Shown here: positions 33,791 to 44,984 of the stretch, in pieces | Layout of the letters: every line of letters begins with the position of its first letter | Numbering within the stretch: position 1 is the stretch's first letter | DNA from: Acinetobacter sp. ANC 3781 | Lineage (GTDB): Bacteria > Pseudomonadota > Gammaproteobacteria > Pseudomonadales > Moraxellaceae | Length of the DNA: 64,000 nucleotides | NCBI RefSeq assembly: GCF_004331285.1 | Contig: NZ_SJOH01000005.1 | Span: 1-64,000, forward strand | Direction of reading: 5' to 3' | Notes under the pieces: generated by a model | Seen by the model: only the letters and a program-made list of their open reading frames with translations | The model's database searches: none | Told to the model about the DNA's origin: nothing | Translations under genes and position numbers: made by a program

Positions 33791-35245
33791 TCAGCTCAGA
33801 ATGATATCGTATTGCTCTTGCGTATATAAATTTTCCACCTGGAACTTGATCATACGCCCGATAAAGTGCTCTAAGTCGGCCACTGCGGGTGCTTCGGCTG
33901 TTAATAATCGGTCAATCACCAAAGGATGTGCCACCACGGTAAATTCACTTTTTGATTCAAAAGCGCGTGCATATCTTAAAATTTCGCGAAAAATTTCATA
34001 ACACACCGTCTCTGCGGTTTTCACATAACCTCGTCCCTGACAGATCGAACATGATTCACATAACAGGTGCTCTAAAGATTCACGAGTACGCTTACGGGTC
34101 ATTTCGACCAAGCCAAGCTCGGATACTTGCGTGATTTTAGTTTTCGCGTGGTCACGTTCAAGCATGCGCTCAAACTGGCTCATCACTTCCTCACGATGCT
34201 GTGCTTCTTGCATATCGATGAAATCAATAATGACAATGCCGCCCAAATTACGTAATCGCAGCTGACGGGCAATGACTTGTGTTGCTTCCATATTGGTTTT
34301 AAATACGGTGTCTTCTAAAGTTCGACCGCCAACATAGGAACCGGTATTGATATCAATCGTAGTCATCGCCTCTGTTTGGTCTATCATTAAATAGCCACCA
34401 GACTTGAGCGCGACACGTGTTTGCAGTGCTTTTTGAATATCTTCTTCTACATTGTACAAGTCAAAAATAGGACGTTCACCCGGATAGTGAGTCAGTCTAT
34501 CTCGCATAGTCGGCACAAATTCTTCGACAAACTCTTGTAACTTTGCATAAATTTCACGTGAATCTACTGAAATCTTTGCAGTATCTTCATTGGCTAAATC
34601 ACGAATCACCCGTTGCGGAAGTGGCAGTTCTTCAAAAATTAGTGACGGCGCAGCGATACTAGTTTGCTTGCGCTGAATAAACTCCCAGAGCTTGGCTAAA
34701 TAAGCCATATCTTGGGCAATTTCTGCTTCAGGAATACCTTCAGCAGCAGTACGTACAATCACACTGCCGGGTAGCTTGTGTTCAGTTTGAATACCTTCAA
34801 TCATCGAGCGTAAGCGATCACGCTCCTGTTCGGATTCAATCCGTTGTGAAACGCCCGTATGATGACCATAGGGCATAAGAACCAGATAACGCGAAGGAAT
34901 AGAAAGGTCTGTCGATAGACGCGCACCTTTAGTTCCGAGCATGTCTTTCATCACTTGAACAGTGAGAATTTGGCCCGGTTGAAGCAGTTCAAAAACATTA
35001 GGCGTGGGTTGATTACGCGGCCAGACCATATCGTTAATATGCAAAAATGCGGTACGTGATAACCCAATATCTACAAATGCAGCTTGCATACCCGGCAAAA
35101 CCCGAACCACTTTTCCTTTATAAATATTTCCGACTAAACCACGTTTAACCGTGCGCTCTACAAATAGTTCATTGACCGTACCATTTTGGATTAAGGCCAC
35201 CCGACATTCCATAGGTGTGACGTTAATCAACAACTCGTCAGACAT
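33791..35245 (-). CDS. rng: Ribonuclease G
   Basis: A 484-residue RNase E/G family endonuclease that trims 16S rRNA 5' ends and turns over some mRNAs. An S1 domain occupies about residues 35-125 (GNIYKGKVVRVLPGMQAAFVDIG); the nuclease core holds IDINTG and GIVIIDFIDM with metal-binding Asp residues; the zinc-link CESCSICQGRG lies near residue 400. There is no long RNase E tail, so it is Rng. I took the ATG at 35245; a TTG four codons earlier is possible. It is the last gene of the mreBCD-maf-rng cluster. Confidence 0.93.
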   Translation of the reverse strand: MSDELLINVTPMECRVALIQNGTVNELFVERTVKRGLVGNIYKGKVVRVLPGMQAAFVDIGLSRTAFLHINDMVWPRNQPTPNVFELLQPGQILTVQVMKDMLGTKGARLSTDLSIPSRYLVLMPYGHHTGVSQRIESEQERDRLRSMIEGIQTEHKLPGSVIVRTAAEGIPEAEIAQDMAYLAKLWEFIQRKQTSIAAPSLIFEELPLPQRVIRDLANEDTAKISVDSREIYAKLQEFVEEFVPTMRDRLTHYPGERPIFDLYNVEEDIQKALQTRVALKSGGYLMIDQTEAMTTIDINTGSYVGGRTLEDTVFKTNMEATQVIARQLRLRNLGGIVIIDFIDMQEAQHREEVMSQFERMLERDHAKTKITQVSELGLVEMTRKRTRESLEHLLCESCSICQGRGYVKTAETVCYEIFREILRYARAFESKSEFTVVAHPLVIDRLLTAEAPAVADLEHFIGRMIKFQVENLYTQEQYDIILS

Positions 35246-35287
35246 AATAAGACTCAAAACATTATAAAAATTCTTTTTTTTCAGCCG

Positions 35288-35854
35288 TTAATTTAGTGCC
35301 TTAACCGACTGTAATAACTGTACTGTCTCATATAAAGGTAAACCTACAACGTTGCTATAACTTCCTTCTATACGAGGAATATAACGTGCTGCAATCCCCT
35401 GAATAGCATAAGCACCCGCTTTACCTGCAGGTTCGCCTGTCGCCCAATAACTTTCCATATCATCGGGACTTAATTGTTGAAACTCAACCTGAGTTCGTAC
35501 CACTATACTTGATTTTTCTGTCCTTGTGCGTACGCAAACCCCTGAAAATACATCATGTTTACGACCTGAAATACGTTGCCACATTTCAAAAGCATGGTGT
35601 TTAGATTGCGGTTTACCTAAAATCTGATGATCTACACCTAAACTGGTATCTGCTGCGATAACAATAGCATCGGGGAATTGCTCCAAGACTGCTTGAGCTT
35701 TCGCACATGCCAGACGTTCCACATAGGCTGCAATGCCCTCACCTGTTAAGACCGACTCATCAATCTCGGGACTAAAAACTTCAAACTCGAGTCCAAGTTG
35801 TTGTAGCAACTCACGACGGCGCGGAGAACTTGAAGCGAGAATTAAACGCGCCAT
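35288..35854 (-). CDS. maf: Maf-family nucleoside triphosphate pyrophosphatase
   Basis: A 188-residue Maf protein. LASSSPRRRELL at the N-terminus, the pair of acidic/Lys motifs in AADTSLGVDHQILGKP and the GAYAIQG segment are characteristic. Such enzymes hydrolyse non-canonical or pyrimidine NTPs (dTTP/UTP in the YhdE group) and affect division. I chose the ATG at 35854, which overlaps the end of mreD by 13 bp; the longer frame would merely read through mreD. It lies between mreD and rng, as in many gamma-proteobacteria. Confidence 0.88.
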   Translation of the reverse strand: MARLILASSSPRRRELLQQLGLEFEVFSPEIDESVLTGEGIAAYVERLACAKAQAVLEQFPDAIVIAADTSLGVDHQILGKPQSKHHAFEMWQRISGRKHDVFSGVCVRTRTEKSSIVVRTQVEFQQLSPDDMESYWATGEPAGKAGAYAIQGIAARYIPRIEGSYSNVVGLPLYETVQLLQSVKALN

Positions 35855-36333
35855 TTTCTTAAGACAAAATAAATAATAGGGAAAACTAAAACACTGCTCA
35901 CTAGGGGCTGCCAATGTCTTGCAATCGAAAATTGCAAACCGCCCATAATTTGAACCATCCAGATCATAACCAAATGCGCCAACACAGCCAAGAAACTAAT
36001 GACCCATAGATTGGCAAAAGTCAAAATTCGTCGTTCCCGGGTTAAAAATCTGGCGATAAAAGTAATGATGACAAATGTTAAAGCGTTCATTCCCAAGGGT
36101 GCATCTACCAGAAGATCGGTAAAAATACCTGTCGCAAAGGCAAACCAGATTCCACACCAGGTGGGCTGACACATAGTCCAAAAGAGCACCACCAATAGCA
36201 TGAATAATGGACGTGCCCCTGAAATAGCATAGGACAATGGATAAACGATCAGGACTGAACAGATAATGACTGAAACAATAATGGCAATAAGCGGATCACG
36301 ATGGTTTTCAGAGCGTAATTTAGCGATTGGCAT
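35842..36333 (-). CDS. mreD: Rod shape-determining protein MreD
   Basis: A 163-residue inner-membrane protein with five to six hydrophobic helices. It is recognised by position directly after mreC (14-bp overlap) and the LVDAPLGMNALTF stretch common to MreD. It is part of the elongasome that couples MreB filaments to peptidoglycan synthesis. It overlaps maf by 13 bp. Confidence 0.88.
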   Translation of the reverse strand: MPIAKLRSENHRDPLIAIIVSVIICSVLIVYPLSYAISGARPLFMLLVVLFWTMCQPTWCGIWFAFATGIFTDLLVDAPLGMNALTFVIITFIARFLTRERRILTFANLWVISFLAVLAHLVMIWMVQIMGGLQFSIARHWQPLVSSVLVFPIIYFVLRKWRV

Positions 36334-37177
36334 AAGGCTGCTCCATCGCTAAAGAATCAGAAAAAAGCACCACCACATGATGTCCACCTGCCAATAGAGC
36401 GGCTGGAATGACTTCAATTTTGGCAAATTCACCCGTATTATGTCGATTCACTTTAGACACTGTTCCGACTAAATAACCCGCAGGGAAATGTGCACCTAAA
36501 CCTGAACTATACACTTTCTCACCGACTTTAATATTGGCACTGGTTGGGACATATTCCATTTTCAAATGACCTAAATCACCCGTACCTGTCACAATGGCAC
36601 GCATTCCGGTATGTTCTAAACGGACAGATAGAGAATGTTCTTTATCCGACAGCAGCATGATGCGGCTACTATGCGGATAGACATTGATAATTTGCCCCAT
36701 AATGCCTTTGTCATCCAAAACCGTCTGACCGACTTTGAGCTGACTGCTTGCACCACGGTTAATCACAATAATATGTCTGAGGGGATCTGCATCGGTACCA
36801 ATCACTTCTGCAATTTCCATCCGTCCATCAATAATGAGTGGCGTATCGAGTAAACCTCTTAGACGGGTATTTTCAGCAGAAAGTTCAGATAGTTTTTGCA
36901 GACGCACTTGCGCCTGTAGCAGCTCGGCTTGCATCGCGGTATTTTCACGACGTAACTGGGCTTCAGACTTGGTTTGTTGATTTAGCCATTCTCGCGATAA
37001 CACTGGATAACTTGCCAAGGCATAAATCGGATTATATGCCGCATACAAGACATCACGTGCGGGTTGAATCACATGCGGTATGCGCCAGTTAAAAAATAGC
37101 ACAACCAAACATGTGATGACCGCAATGATAAATGAGCGAAAAGATGGCGGTTGTCTAGAAAACAGATTTGTTTGCAC
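36320..37177 (-). CDS. mreC: Rod shape-determining protein MreC
   Basis: A 285-residue protein with a single N-terminal membrane helix (about 13-29), a coiled-coil (about 75-105, QLRRENTAMQAELLQAQVRLQ) and a periplasmic beta domain with GDADPLRHIIVINRG-like and GIMGQIINVYPHSSRIMLLSD stretches. It bridges MreB/MreD to PBP2. It lies 16 bp after mreB. Confidence 0.93.
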   Translation of the reverse strand: MQTNLFSRQPPSFRSFIIAVITCLVVLFFNWRIPHVIQPARDVLYAAYNPIYALASYPVLSREWLNQQTKSEAQLRRENTAMQAELLQAQVRLQKLSELSAENTRLRGLLDTPLIIDGRMEIAEVIGTDADPLRHIIVINRGASSQLKVGQTVLDDKGIMGQIINVYPHSSRIMLLSDKEHSLSVRLEHTGMRAIVTGTGDLGHLKMEYVPTSANIKVGEKVYSSGLGAHFPAGYLVGTVSKVNRHNTGEFAKIEVIPAALLAGGHHVVVLFSDSLAMEQPYANR

Positions 37178-37193
37178 CCGCCTGGTCCTTAAC

Positions 37194-38264
<1,071 letters not shown>

Positions 38265-38289
38265 TTATGTGGACGCAAGGTGGCAACTT

Positions 38290-38319
38290 TAACTAAATGT
38301 GATGATTTGAACAAGTCAA
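38290..38319 (-). promoter_or_regulatory. Putative promoter of the mreBCD cluster
   Basis: On the minus strand TTGACT (38319-38314), an 18-base spacer and TAGTTA (38295-38290). A TTGAAC for the opposite gatC promoter (38307-38312) is directly beside it, so the two promoters would be back to back. Confidence 0.35.
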
Positions 38320-38375
38320 TCGCTTATTATAACGCACGATATTTTGAATTTTTTTAATACTGATCAGGTGATGTT

Positions 38376-38690
38376 ATGTCTACAACGGATGCACAGCATT
38401 CTGCAGATTTAAATGCACAAACAGTTTCAGCAATCGCCAATCTTGCACGATTGTCGCTAGATGATACGCAATCTGCTGAATATGCTCAAAGTCTAAATAA
38501 AATTTTAGGCATGATGGAAACCTTAAAAGGCATTGACACCGATGGTGTTGAGCCACTTAAAAGCCCATTTGACCATCCCCAACCCTTACGTGAAGACGTG
38601 GTTTCTGAACAGAATCATCGCGATGAATATCAAGCGGTTGCACCTGCCGTGCAAGATGGCTTGTACCTTGTTCCACGCGTGATTGAATAA
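38376..38690 (+). CDS. gatC: Asp-tRNA(Asn)/Glu-tRNA(Gln) amidotransferase subunit C
   Basis: A 104-residue small subunit with the GatC core IANLARLSLDD, LNKILGMMETLKGIDTDGVEPL and LREDVV. It stabilises GatA on GatB. It opens the gatCAB operon, 52 bp ahead of gatA. The N-terminus is about ten residues longer than usual. Confidence 0.93.
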   Translation: MSTTDAQHSADLNAQTVSAIANLARLSLDDTQSAEYAQSLNKILGMMETLKGIDTDGVEPLKSPFDHPQPLREDVVSEQNHRDEYQAVAPAVQDGLYLVPRVIE

Positions 38691-38742
38691 TCTTTATTCA
38701 GTTAAATCATTTTATTAAATCAAACGTAAAGAATTATTTCTC

Positions 38743-40221
38743 ATGACAGATTTACATCGCTTATCGATTCGTGAAATCACTGAGGGTTTAGCTCAAGCCA
38801 AATTCTCTTCTCGCGAACTCACTGAACATTATTTAAAACGCATTGAAAAAATTGATGCACAAGTCAAATCTTATGTCACTGTAACGCCCGAGCAAGCATT
38901 GGTACAAGCAGATGCGGCCGATGCGCTGCGTCAAGCAGGCAACGCAAATGTACTTACAGGTGTACCAATTGCGCATAAAGACATTTTCTGTACCCAAGGC
39001 ATTAAAACTACTGCCGGTTCTAAAATGCTGGATAACTTTATCTCTCCTTACGACGCCACCGTTGTAGCGAAAGGCAAAGCTGCGGGTCTGGTCACTTTAG
39101 GTAAAGTGAACATGGACGAATTCGCCATGGGCTCGACTTCTGAAAATTCTTACTATGGTGCGACTAAAAACCCGTGGAACTTAGACCATGTGCCAGGGGG
39201 TTCATCAGGCGGTTCTGCATCAGCTGTGGCAGCGGACTTAGCACCCTTTGCAACGGGTACTGACACTGGTGGCTCAATTCGTCAACCTGCGTCATTCTGC
39301 GGCCTCACAGGTCTTAAACCGACTTATGGCCGTGTCTCACGTTTCGGTATGATTGCCTATGCATCATCTTTAGACCAGGGCGGCCCAATGGCACGTTCGG
39401 CTGAAGACTGTGCCTACCTGATGAACGTGATGGCGGGTCATGATGCCAAAGATTCAACTTCGATGGATCAAGATGTTGATGATTACGTTGCGAATCTGAA
39501 TGGCACTTCAGTAAAAGGTTTACGCATTGGTATTCCAAAACAGTACTTTAATGTTGCTGGTTTGGATGCTGACGTTAAAGCACGTGTTGAAGAATCATTG
39601 AAAAAACTGGAAGACATGGGCGCGACTTTGGTTGAGATTGATCTCAACATGACTGATGCTTATGTTCCGACCTATTACCTCATCGCCCCTGCTGAAGCAT
39701 CGTCCAACTTACAGCGTTTTGACGGCGTACGTTATGGCTACCGTTGTGAAAATCCGGTTGATTTAACAGATTTGTACAAGCGTTCACGTTCAGAAGGCTT
39801 CGGCCCTGAAGTGCAACGCCGTATCTTGATTGGTACATATGCGCTTTCTGCAGGATATTACGATGCGTACTATGTGAAAGCGCAAAAAGTGCGTCGTTTA
39901 ATCCAGCAAGATTTCCTAAAAGCCTTTGAATCTGTAGATGTGATTGCTGCACCTTCGGCGCCAACGACTGCCTATAAAATTGGTGCGAATCTGACACCAG
40001 TTGAAATGTATCTAGGTGACATCTACACCATTGCGGTGAACTTGGCAGGTCTTCCTGCGATTAACGCGCCTGTTGGTTTTGACCAAGACAACTTACCGGT
40101 TGGCTTGCAGTTGATTGGTAACTACTGGTCAGAATCTCAATTGCTGTCTGTGGTACACCAGTATCAACAAGCAACCGATTGGCATACCAAACGCGCTGCA
40201 ATTGCTGAGGAGAACGCATAA
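38743..40221 (+). CDS. gatA: Asp-tRNA(Asn)/Glu-tRNA(Gln) amidotransferase subunit A
   Basis: A 492-residue amidase-signature enzyme that releases ammonia from glutamine. The catalytic Lys is in IAHKDIF (about residue 80), and the serines are in [32 protein letters not shown] (about 151-182). The stop overlaps the next start by one base. Confidence 0.95.
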   Translation: MTDLHRLSIREITEGLAQAKFSSRELTEHYLKRIEKIDAQVKSYVTVTPEQALVQADAADALRQAGNANVLTGVPIAHKDIFCTQGIKTTAGSKMLDNFISPYDATVVAKGKAAGLVTLGKVNMDEFAMGSTSENSYYGATKNPWNLDHVPGGSSGGSASAVAADLAPFATGTDTGGSIRQPASFCGLTGLKPTYGRVSRFGMIAYASSLDQGGPMARSAEDCAYLMNVMAGHDAKDSTSMDQDVDDYVANLNGTSVKGLRIGIPKQYFNVAGLDADVKARVEESLKKLEDMGATLVEIDLNMTDAYVPTYYLIAPAEASSNLQRFDGVRYGYRCENPVDLTDLYKRSRSEGFGPEVQRRILIGTYALSAGYYDAYYVKAQKVRRLIQQDFLKAFESVDVIAAPSAPTTAYKIGANLTPVEMYLGDIYTIAVNLAGLPAINAPVGFDQDNLPVGLQLIGNYWSESQLLSVVHQYQQATDWHTKRAAIAEENA

Positions 40222-41714
40222 TGGCTCAAGCTCAAAACAATTCTACAAAAGCGACTAAACCAAAATCATTGTTGATTGATGGCTGGGAAGTCGTGATTGG
40301 TATCGAGATTCATACTCAGCTTGCGACCAACTCAAAAATCTTCTCAGGCTCTTCGACTGTATTTGGTAATGATCCCAACACACAAGCCAGCCTGGTTGAT
40401 TTGGCTATGCCGGGCGTATTGCCAGTCCTCAACAAAGAAGTGGTTGATCTTGCGATTCGCTTTGGTTTGGGGATTGATGCTTATATTGACAAAGCATCTG
40501 TATTTGCACGTAAAAACTATTTCTACCCGGATTCTCCAAAAGGCTATCAAATCAGCCAAATGGACAACCCGATTGTGGGCTTGGGGCATATCGACATCCA
40601 ACTTGAAGATGGTACGGTTAAACGCATTGGCGTAACCCGTGCGCACCTTGAGGAAGATGCAGGTAAATCGATCCATGACCAGTTTGAAGGTATGTCAGGT
40701 ATCGACTTAAACCGTGCAGGTACTCCCCTTCTTGAAATCGTATCTGAACCGGATATGCGTTCGGTTGAAGAAGCGGTTGCTTATATTAAATCAATTCACA
40801 CGCTGGTGCGTTGGTTGGGTATTTCTGATGGTAACATGGCAGAAGGTTCGTTCCGTTGTGATTGTAACGTGTCGTTACGTCGTCCGGGTCAACCGTTCGG
40901 TACACGTTGTGAATTGAAAAACCTCAACTCATTTCGTTTTATTGAACAAGCGATCAATGTTGAAATTGAACGTCAAATGGAAATTTTGGAATGGGATGGC
41001 ACCATCGACCAGGAAACGCGTTTGTTCGATCCTGTGAAAATGGAAACGCGTTCAATGCGTTCTAAAGAAGAAGCGAACGATTACCGCTACTTCCCAGACC
41101 CAGACTTATTGCCTGTGATTATTGCAGACGAGCAAATTGAAGCGGCGCGTGCTGCGTTGCCTGAATTACCTAAAGCGCGTCGTGAGCGTTTTGTCGCTGA
41201 CTTTGGTGTAACTGAGTACGATGCGCACGTTTTAACGCTTACTCGTGAAATGTCTGAATTTTTTGAGGCAGTAGTAAAAGCTGCGGGCGGTGCTGCACAA
41301 GGTAAAGTGTCTGCAAACTGGGTGATGGGTGAATTCTCGGCTGCCTTAAACAAAGCAGGTTTAGATCTGGCGGATTCTCCTGTAACGGCTGAGAAACTTG
41401 GTGGCATGATTGCACGTATTGTCGACAACACCATTAACGGTAAGATCGCGAAGCAAGTGTTTGGCTTTATGTGGGAAGAAGGCAAAACTGCGGACGAGAT
41501 TATTGCTGAGAAAGGCTTGAAACAGGAAACTGATACAGGCGCAGTTGAAGCAATTATTAAAGAAGTACTTGCTGCCAATGAGAAGATGGTTGAAGAGTAT
41601 AAGTCTGGTAAAGAAAAAGCCTTTAACGGTCTTGTCGGTCAAGTGATGAAAGCAGCAAAAGGTAAAGCCAACCCTGCTCAAGTGAATGAATTAATGAAGA
41701 AATTGATTGGTTAA
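40221..41714 (+). CDS. gatB: Asp-tRNA(Asn)/Glu-tRNA(Gln) amidotransferase subunit B
   Basis: A 497-residue subunit that phosphorylates and amidates mischarged Glu-tRNA(Gln) or Asp-tRNA(Asn). The motifs [20 protein letters not shown] and [14 protein letters not shown] are diagnostic; the helical and YqeY domains fill the last 200 residues. GAGGAG in the end of gatA is its ribosome site. A strong terminator follows. Confidence 0.95.
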   Translation: MAQAQNNSTKATKPKSLLIDGWEVVIGIEIHTQLATNSKIFSGSSTVFGNDPNTQASLVDLAMPGVLPVLNKEVVDLAIRFGLGIDAYIDKASVFARKNYFYPDSPKGYQISQMDNPIVGLGHIDIQLEDGTVKRIGVTRAHLEEDAGKSIHDQFEGMSGIDLNRAGTPLLEIVSEPDMRSVEEAVAYIKSIHTLVRWLGISDGNMAEGSFRCDCNVSLRRPGQPFGTRCELKNLNSFRFIEQAINVEIERQMEILEWDGTIDQETRLFDPVKMETRSMRSKEEANDYRYFPDPDLLPVIIADEQIEAARAALPELPKARRERFVADFGVTEYDAHVLTLTREMSEFFEAVVKAAGGAAQGKVSANWVMGEFSAALNKAGLDLADSPVTAEKLGGMIARIVDNTINGKIAKQVFGFMWEEGKTADEIIAEKGLKQETDTGAVEAIIKEVLAANEKMVEEYKSGKEKAFNGLVGQVMKAAKGKANPAQVNELMKKLIG

Positions 41715-41733
41715 TATTGATTAATTTTGGAAT

Positions 41734-41763
41734 AAAAAACCCGCTTTAGAGCGGGTTTTTTTT
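41734..41763. terminator. Terminator of gatCAB
   Basis: A-run, CCCGCT (41740-41745), TTAG loop, AGCGGG (41750-41755), then eight T. The A-run lets it work for the converging PLD gene too, whose stop codon falls at its edge. Confidence 0.9.
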
Positions 41764-42982
41764 AATCTTCATGATTGTAATATATTGCATCTATCATTGC
41801 TGCTCTCTTAGACCATAAATCATGATCAGCTGAATCTTTTGATATTTCAATTTTATACCAATCTTTTTTATGAATTTCTTGAAGAATATCCCAATAATTA
41901 TCGATATTAATTTTTGACTTTAAACTCAAAGATTTTCTAATTCTAGTCTCATTTTTCTTATTAACAGGTACAAAGAAGTCAGGACGAATGACAGCTAAAA
42001 ATCTAGTATAGGTTGCTATTTGGGGACTCTTCTCCTGCCCAGAGCAAGCGATATTAAATAACTTAATGTATTGATTAAAATGTCTTTTTAAAATATTTCC
42101 ATCACTTGGAATTACATCTAATGCTTTCGTTATTTGGCTAGCATGCACATTAATTACATTCTTCATAAAGCCCGCACCTTCTAATGAACCAAACCAGCCT
42201 GAATTGTATGGTAAATTATTCTTCATTCCTGCTATAAGCTTTCTCTCATCTTTTGTCAAATTTTCAAATTTATCAATGTTTAATAAAACTTTAACCTGAT
42301 CTAACAGCTCTAGACGTTGATTAAATCCATCATATAAATCATTTTCAACCTCTTGCTTAAACTCTTTCCAAGACATATTTAAAGAGCTTTCAGGAGGTAA
42401 ACAATATTTTAAAGCTTTAACTTGCTTTTTATGCTTTGAATCTTGTAATGAGGAGTTCATCATTTTTTGTACTTTATATTTTTCCTTATATAATTCTAAG
42501 TATTCACTTGTAATTTTTTCATTATTTTCACTGTATTCAAATAATTTCTGCATTAATTCAATAAAAGTATCTTCATTCTCATCCATTTCTAATAAGATAG
42601 ATATTTCATCGTTACTATGGAAAGCACCTGAAGTAAAATTCGCACTGCCTAAAATAATTTTATAACTATTTTTAAACTTAAAAATAAAAACCTTAGGATG
42701 AAAAACTCCTGAAACTGTTTTTTTAAAAAAAACTTTTTCATTATCCATAAAACTTTCTATAAATTTTGGACTTGTTTGATAGAAATGTAATCCTACTATC
42801 GCCATCTCAATTTTGTGTGCTTGCTCTATTAAGGTATTAAAAACAGAATGCTTATCTGTCGCCCATGCAGTTGCAAAAATAATCTTTTCGCAATTAAGTA
42901 TTAAATTTTCGAAGGTTTCTGATAGTTTTTTAGGATCCGTTAGCAGTTGCATTTTATAACTCTGTTTTAATAGTTCATTCAT
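41762..42982 (-). CDS. PLD-like nuclease-domain protein of unknown function
   Basis: A 406-residue protein whose N-terminal 150 residues form a single phospholipase-D-type domain: HPK (His95, Lys97) followed by GSANFTSGAF (Ser113, Asn115). The Asp usual in HKD motifs is missing, as in the HPK...GSxN subgroup that includes nucleases joined to helicases or defence proteins. Residues about 160-406 are largely helical, with charged patches and TRFLAVIRPDFFVPVNKKNETRIR; I do not recognise this part. There is no signal peptide, so it acts in the cytoplasm. The gene is markedly AT-rich and sits alone directly after the gatCAB terminator, suggesting transfer. A role in phage defence or DNA processing is inference. 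Confidence 0.72.
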   Translation of the reverse strand: MNELLKQSYKMQLLTDPKKLSETFENLILNCEKIIFATAWATDKHSVFNTLIEQAHKIEMAIVGLHFYQTSPKFIESFMDNEKVFFKKTVSGVFHPKVFIFKFKNSYKIILGSANFTSGAFHSNDEISILLEMDENEDTFIELMQKLFEYSENNEKITSEYLELYKEKYKVQKMMNSSLQDSKHKKQVKALKYCLPPESSLNMSWKEFKQEVENDLYDGFNQRLELLDQVKVLLNIDKFENLTKDERKLIAGMKNNLPYNSGWFGSLEGAGFMKNVINVHASQITKALDVIPSDGNILKRHFNQYIKLFNIACSGQEKSPQIATYTRFLAVIRPDFFVPVNKKNETRIRKSLSLKSKINIDNYWDILQEIHKKDWYKIEISKDSADHDLWSKRAAMIDAIYYNHED

Positions 42983-43068
42983 TGTACATTTAACATATAA
43001 TTTACAAAAAGGTTAAACTACAATATTTTTCGACTAAACAATTATTTAGATTTTCAAACTCTAAAAAC

Positions 43069-43673
43069 ATGACTATCAAAAAAGTATCCTCTATCACTAA
43101 ACTCGAAGACTTAGGGCGTATCCAACTGTCAAAGTCTTTCTTTATGCGTGATTTCCTCTATAGCGAAATCGCCAATTGGTACGGTATTCCCAACTTCCCC
43201 GACCATCCTGACATTGCCATCCGAACAGGCACAAAGCTCTGCGAAGAACTGCTTGAACCGCTACAAGAAAAGTTTAGTCGCATCGCAATTCGTTCCGCTT
43301 ACTGCTCACCTAGCGTCAACCAACTCGGCAATGAAAAAGGACATAACTGCGCAAGCAATGAGAAAAACTTTGCCAGTCATATTTGGGACTATTCCTATGT
43401 AAAAGGCTATGGCGCAACAGCATGTATCGTCATTCCATCTTTCTTAGAACTTTATGAAAAAACCCAAACAATTGGCAACAACTTGCTTATTGGGTTCATA
43501 ACAATCTGAACTATAGCCATCTGCAATTTTTCCCAAAATTCTGTGCATTTAATATTGGCTGGCATGAAAAACCTGCACGAGAAATTTATAGCTATATTCA
43601 ACCCAAAGGCTATTTGTTACGTGGTGAAGCGGTAAATAAGGAATATAAGAATTTTTATCCTGATTTAATATGA
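43069..43673 (+). pseudogene. Frameshifted gene, M15-peptidase-like family
   Basis: The first 138 or so codons (from ATG 43069) run in one frame (LSKSFFMRDFLYSEIANWYGIPNFPDHPD). Translation then slips into nonsense and stops at 43507. From about 43475 the next frame continues convincingly (WQQLAYWVHNNLNYSHLQFF to KGYLLRGEAVNKEYKNFYPDLI) and ends with TGA at 43671-43673. Loss of one base between about 43465 and 43475 explains this; the restored protein would have about 201 residues. I recall the same family with SAYRSP where this copy has SAYCSP. The family looks like a zinc peptidase (M15-like: SHIWD, GWHE), but this is uncertain. A sequencing error cannot be excluded. Confidence 0.7.
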
Positions 43674-43690
43674 ATAAGGTACTGATCATA

Positions 43691-43717
43691 AATCTCCCTC
43701 ATTAAAAAAGGGAGATT
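43691..43717. terminator. Hairpin between the frameshifted gene and the LprI-like gene
   Basis: AATCTCCCT (43691-43699), a 9-base A-rich loop, AGGGAGATT (43709-43717). It is placed like a bidirectional terminator but lacks a proper T-run. Confidence 0.5.
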
Positions 43718-43730
43718 GAATCAGAAAAAA

Positions 43731-44126
43731 TTAATACTCTTCTTTTAAATTTTCTAGTTCAGTCGCACGCGCAGCAGTCGCTTCCATATAGCAACTGTTG
43801 CTATTTACAGCCGCAATGGTACCACCATCAGGATCAGCATAAAACTTGCAATTGGCATCACGATATCGCATCCAAAGACGCTGAACCTCTTGAAGCTGTT
43901 TTTTACGAGTTGCATTCAGCGATGCCATTGTCCGCTTGTAGGCATTATTTAAACGTGTATCTTGGCGACTTGTTTCGGCCGCAATACAACCCAACATATT
44001 TACAGTAACGCCACCTGAGCGATCCATACAATTTGAGTATTGCCGACTTAAATCACTTTCCCCTGCGTACAGCGATGGAGAAAATATAAATATACTTAAA
44101 CCCAATAAAGCGGCGCATTTATGCAT
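43731..44126 (-). CDS. LprI-like (DUF1311) secreted protein
   Basis: A 131-residue exported protein. A signal peptide spans about 1-21 (cut after LYA), followed by an LprI domain with four or more cysteines (CMDRSGGVTVNMLGCIAAE, then WMRYRDANCKFYADPDGGTIA and NSCYMEATAARATELE). The W-RYRDANC pattern is diagnostic of the PF07007 family, some members of which inhibit lysozyme in the periplasm. It probably folds with disulfides. It is separated by 80 bp from the next minus-strand gene and may be co-transcribed. Confidence 0.83.
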   Translation of the reverse strand: MHKCAALLGLSIFIFSPSLYAGESDLSRQYSNCMDRSGGVTVNMLGCIAAETSRQDTRLNNAYKRTMASLNATRKKQLQEVQRLWMRYRDANCKFYADPDGGTIAAVNSNSCYMEATAARATELENLKEEY

Positions 44127-44206
44127 AACAACCCCTATTTTTCGTTTATTTTATTCATGATAAATAAATAGCATAATTGAACCATTGCACGCATAAATTA
44201 AATCGG

Positions 44207-44731
44207 TTATTTCCCTCTTAACTGCCCCAACTTATTCCATACATCAGGCGTCAAAAATGTCATCACCAACTTATTCAAATCGACATAACGCAGCACACCT
44301 TTAAGCTGACTTTTCACTTCAGGGTTTTCTAAAATTTCCTCACCCGTAATTTTTCCAAGCTCCTGAAAACTATCTCCAACAGCTTGCACTCCTTCAGCAG
44401 CAATCACAGCTTTGGTCTGACTCGAGCATTGCTCCACCAAGATGCGTTGTAAAACCGTAGCCAAATTCTTATCTAACTGCTCTTTCTGCACATCAGTCAC
44501 ATTGCTATAAGCTTTCAAGTCGGGATGTGTAGACAACGCCACAAAGGTCCATTGCAATACTGTCTTTTTATCCGTTGCAGTAGTCGATTTCACCAGACAA
44601 TTACTTAATTGATCTACTGTTGGCCCTGCTGTCGCCAACTGCGCGGAACCCAACAATGCAACCGCTATTAAAGCTGAGAAGCCTATACGTGACCTGCTTT
44701 GACGAGCAGAGCTTAGAACTTTGTGAGACAT
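44207..44731 (-). CDS. Exported protein of unknown function, 174 aa
   Basis: The N-terminus is a long signal peptide with twin-Arg-like basic start (about 1-35, cut after ATA). The mature part is mostly helical, with two cysteines (NCLVKSTTATDKKT and EQCSSQTKAV) that could pair, and no recognised domain. It seems to be an Acinetobacter-type periplasmic protein. It may share a transcript with the LprI-like gene 80 bp downstream. Confidence 0.68.
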   Translation of the reverse strand: MSHKVLSSARQSRSRIGFSALIAVALLGSAQLATAGPTVDQLSNCLVKSTTATDKKTVLQWTFVALSTHPDLKAYSNVTDVQKEQLDKNLATVLQRILVEQCSSQTKAVIAAEGVQAVGDSFQELGKITGEEILENPEVKSQLKGVLRYVDLNKLVMTFLTPDVWNKLGQLRGK

Positions 44732-44984
44732 CAGGCGAACTCCAGTGAAAAATCATTATCTTTGTATCACAAGGCTGAGGGTTTTACCTGTTATGACTCT
44801 GTAAACTGGACTCACTGAAAATTGAATTAAATCCTAAAAAAAAGGATGTTCTCGATTCAAGTTATCAGATCCAATAATATGCAATTCACTTGGGCAATAA
44901 TTTAGATTTCATCCGTGATCCAATCATGGGGATAACCTAGCTGACCGGGCAAGTTTTTTAAAATTCTAATTGAATAGTGGCAAA

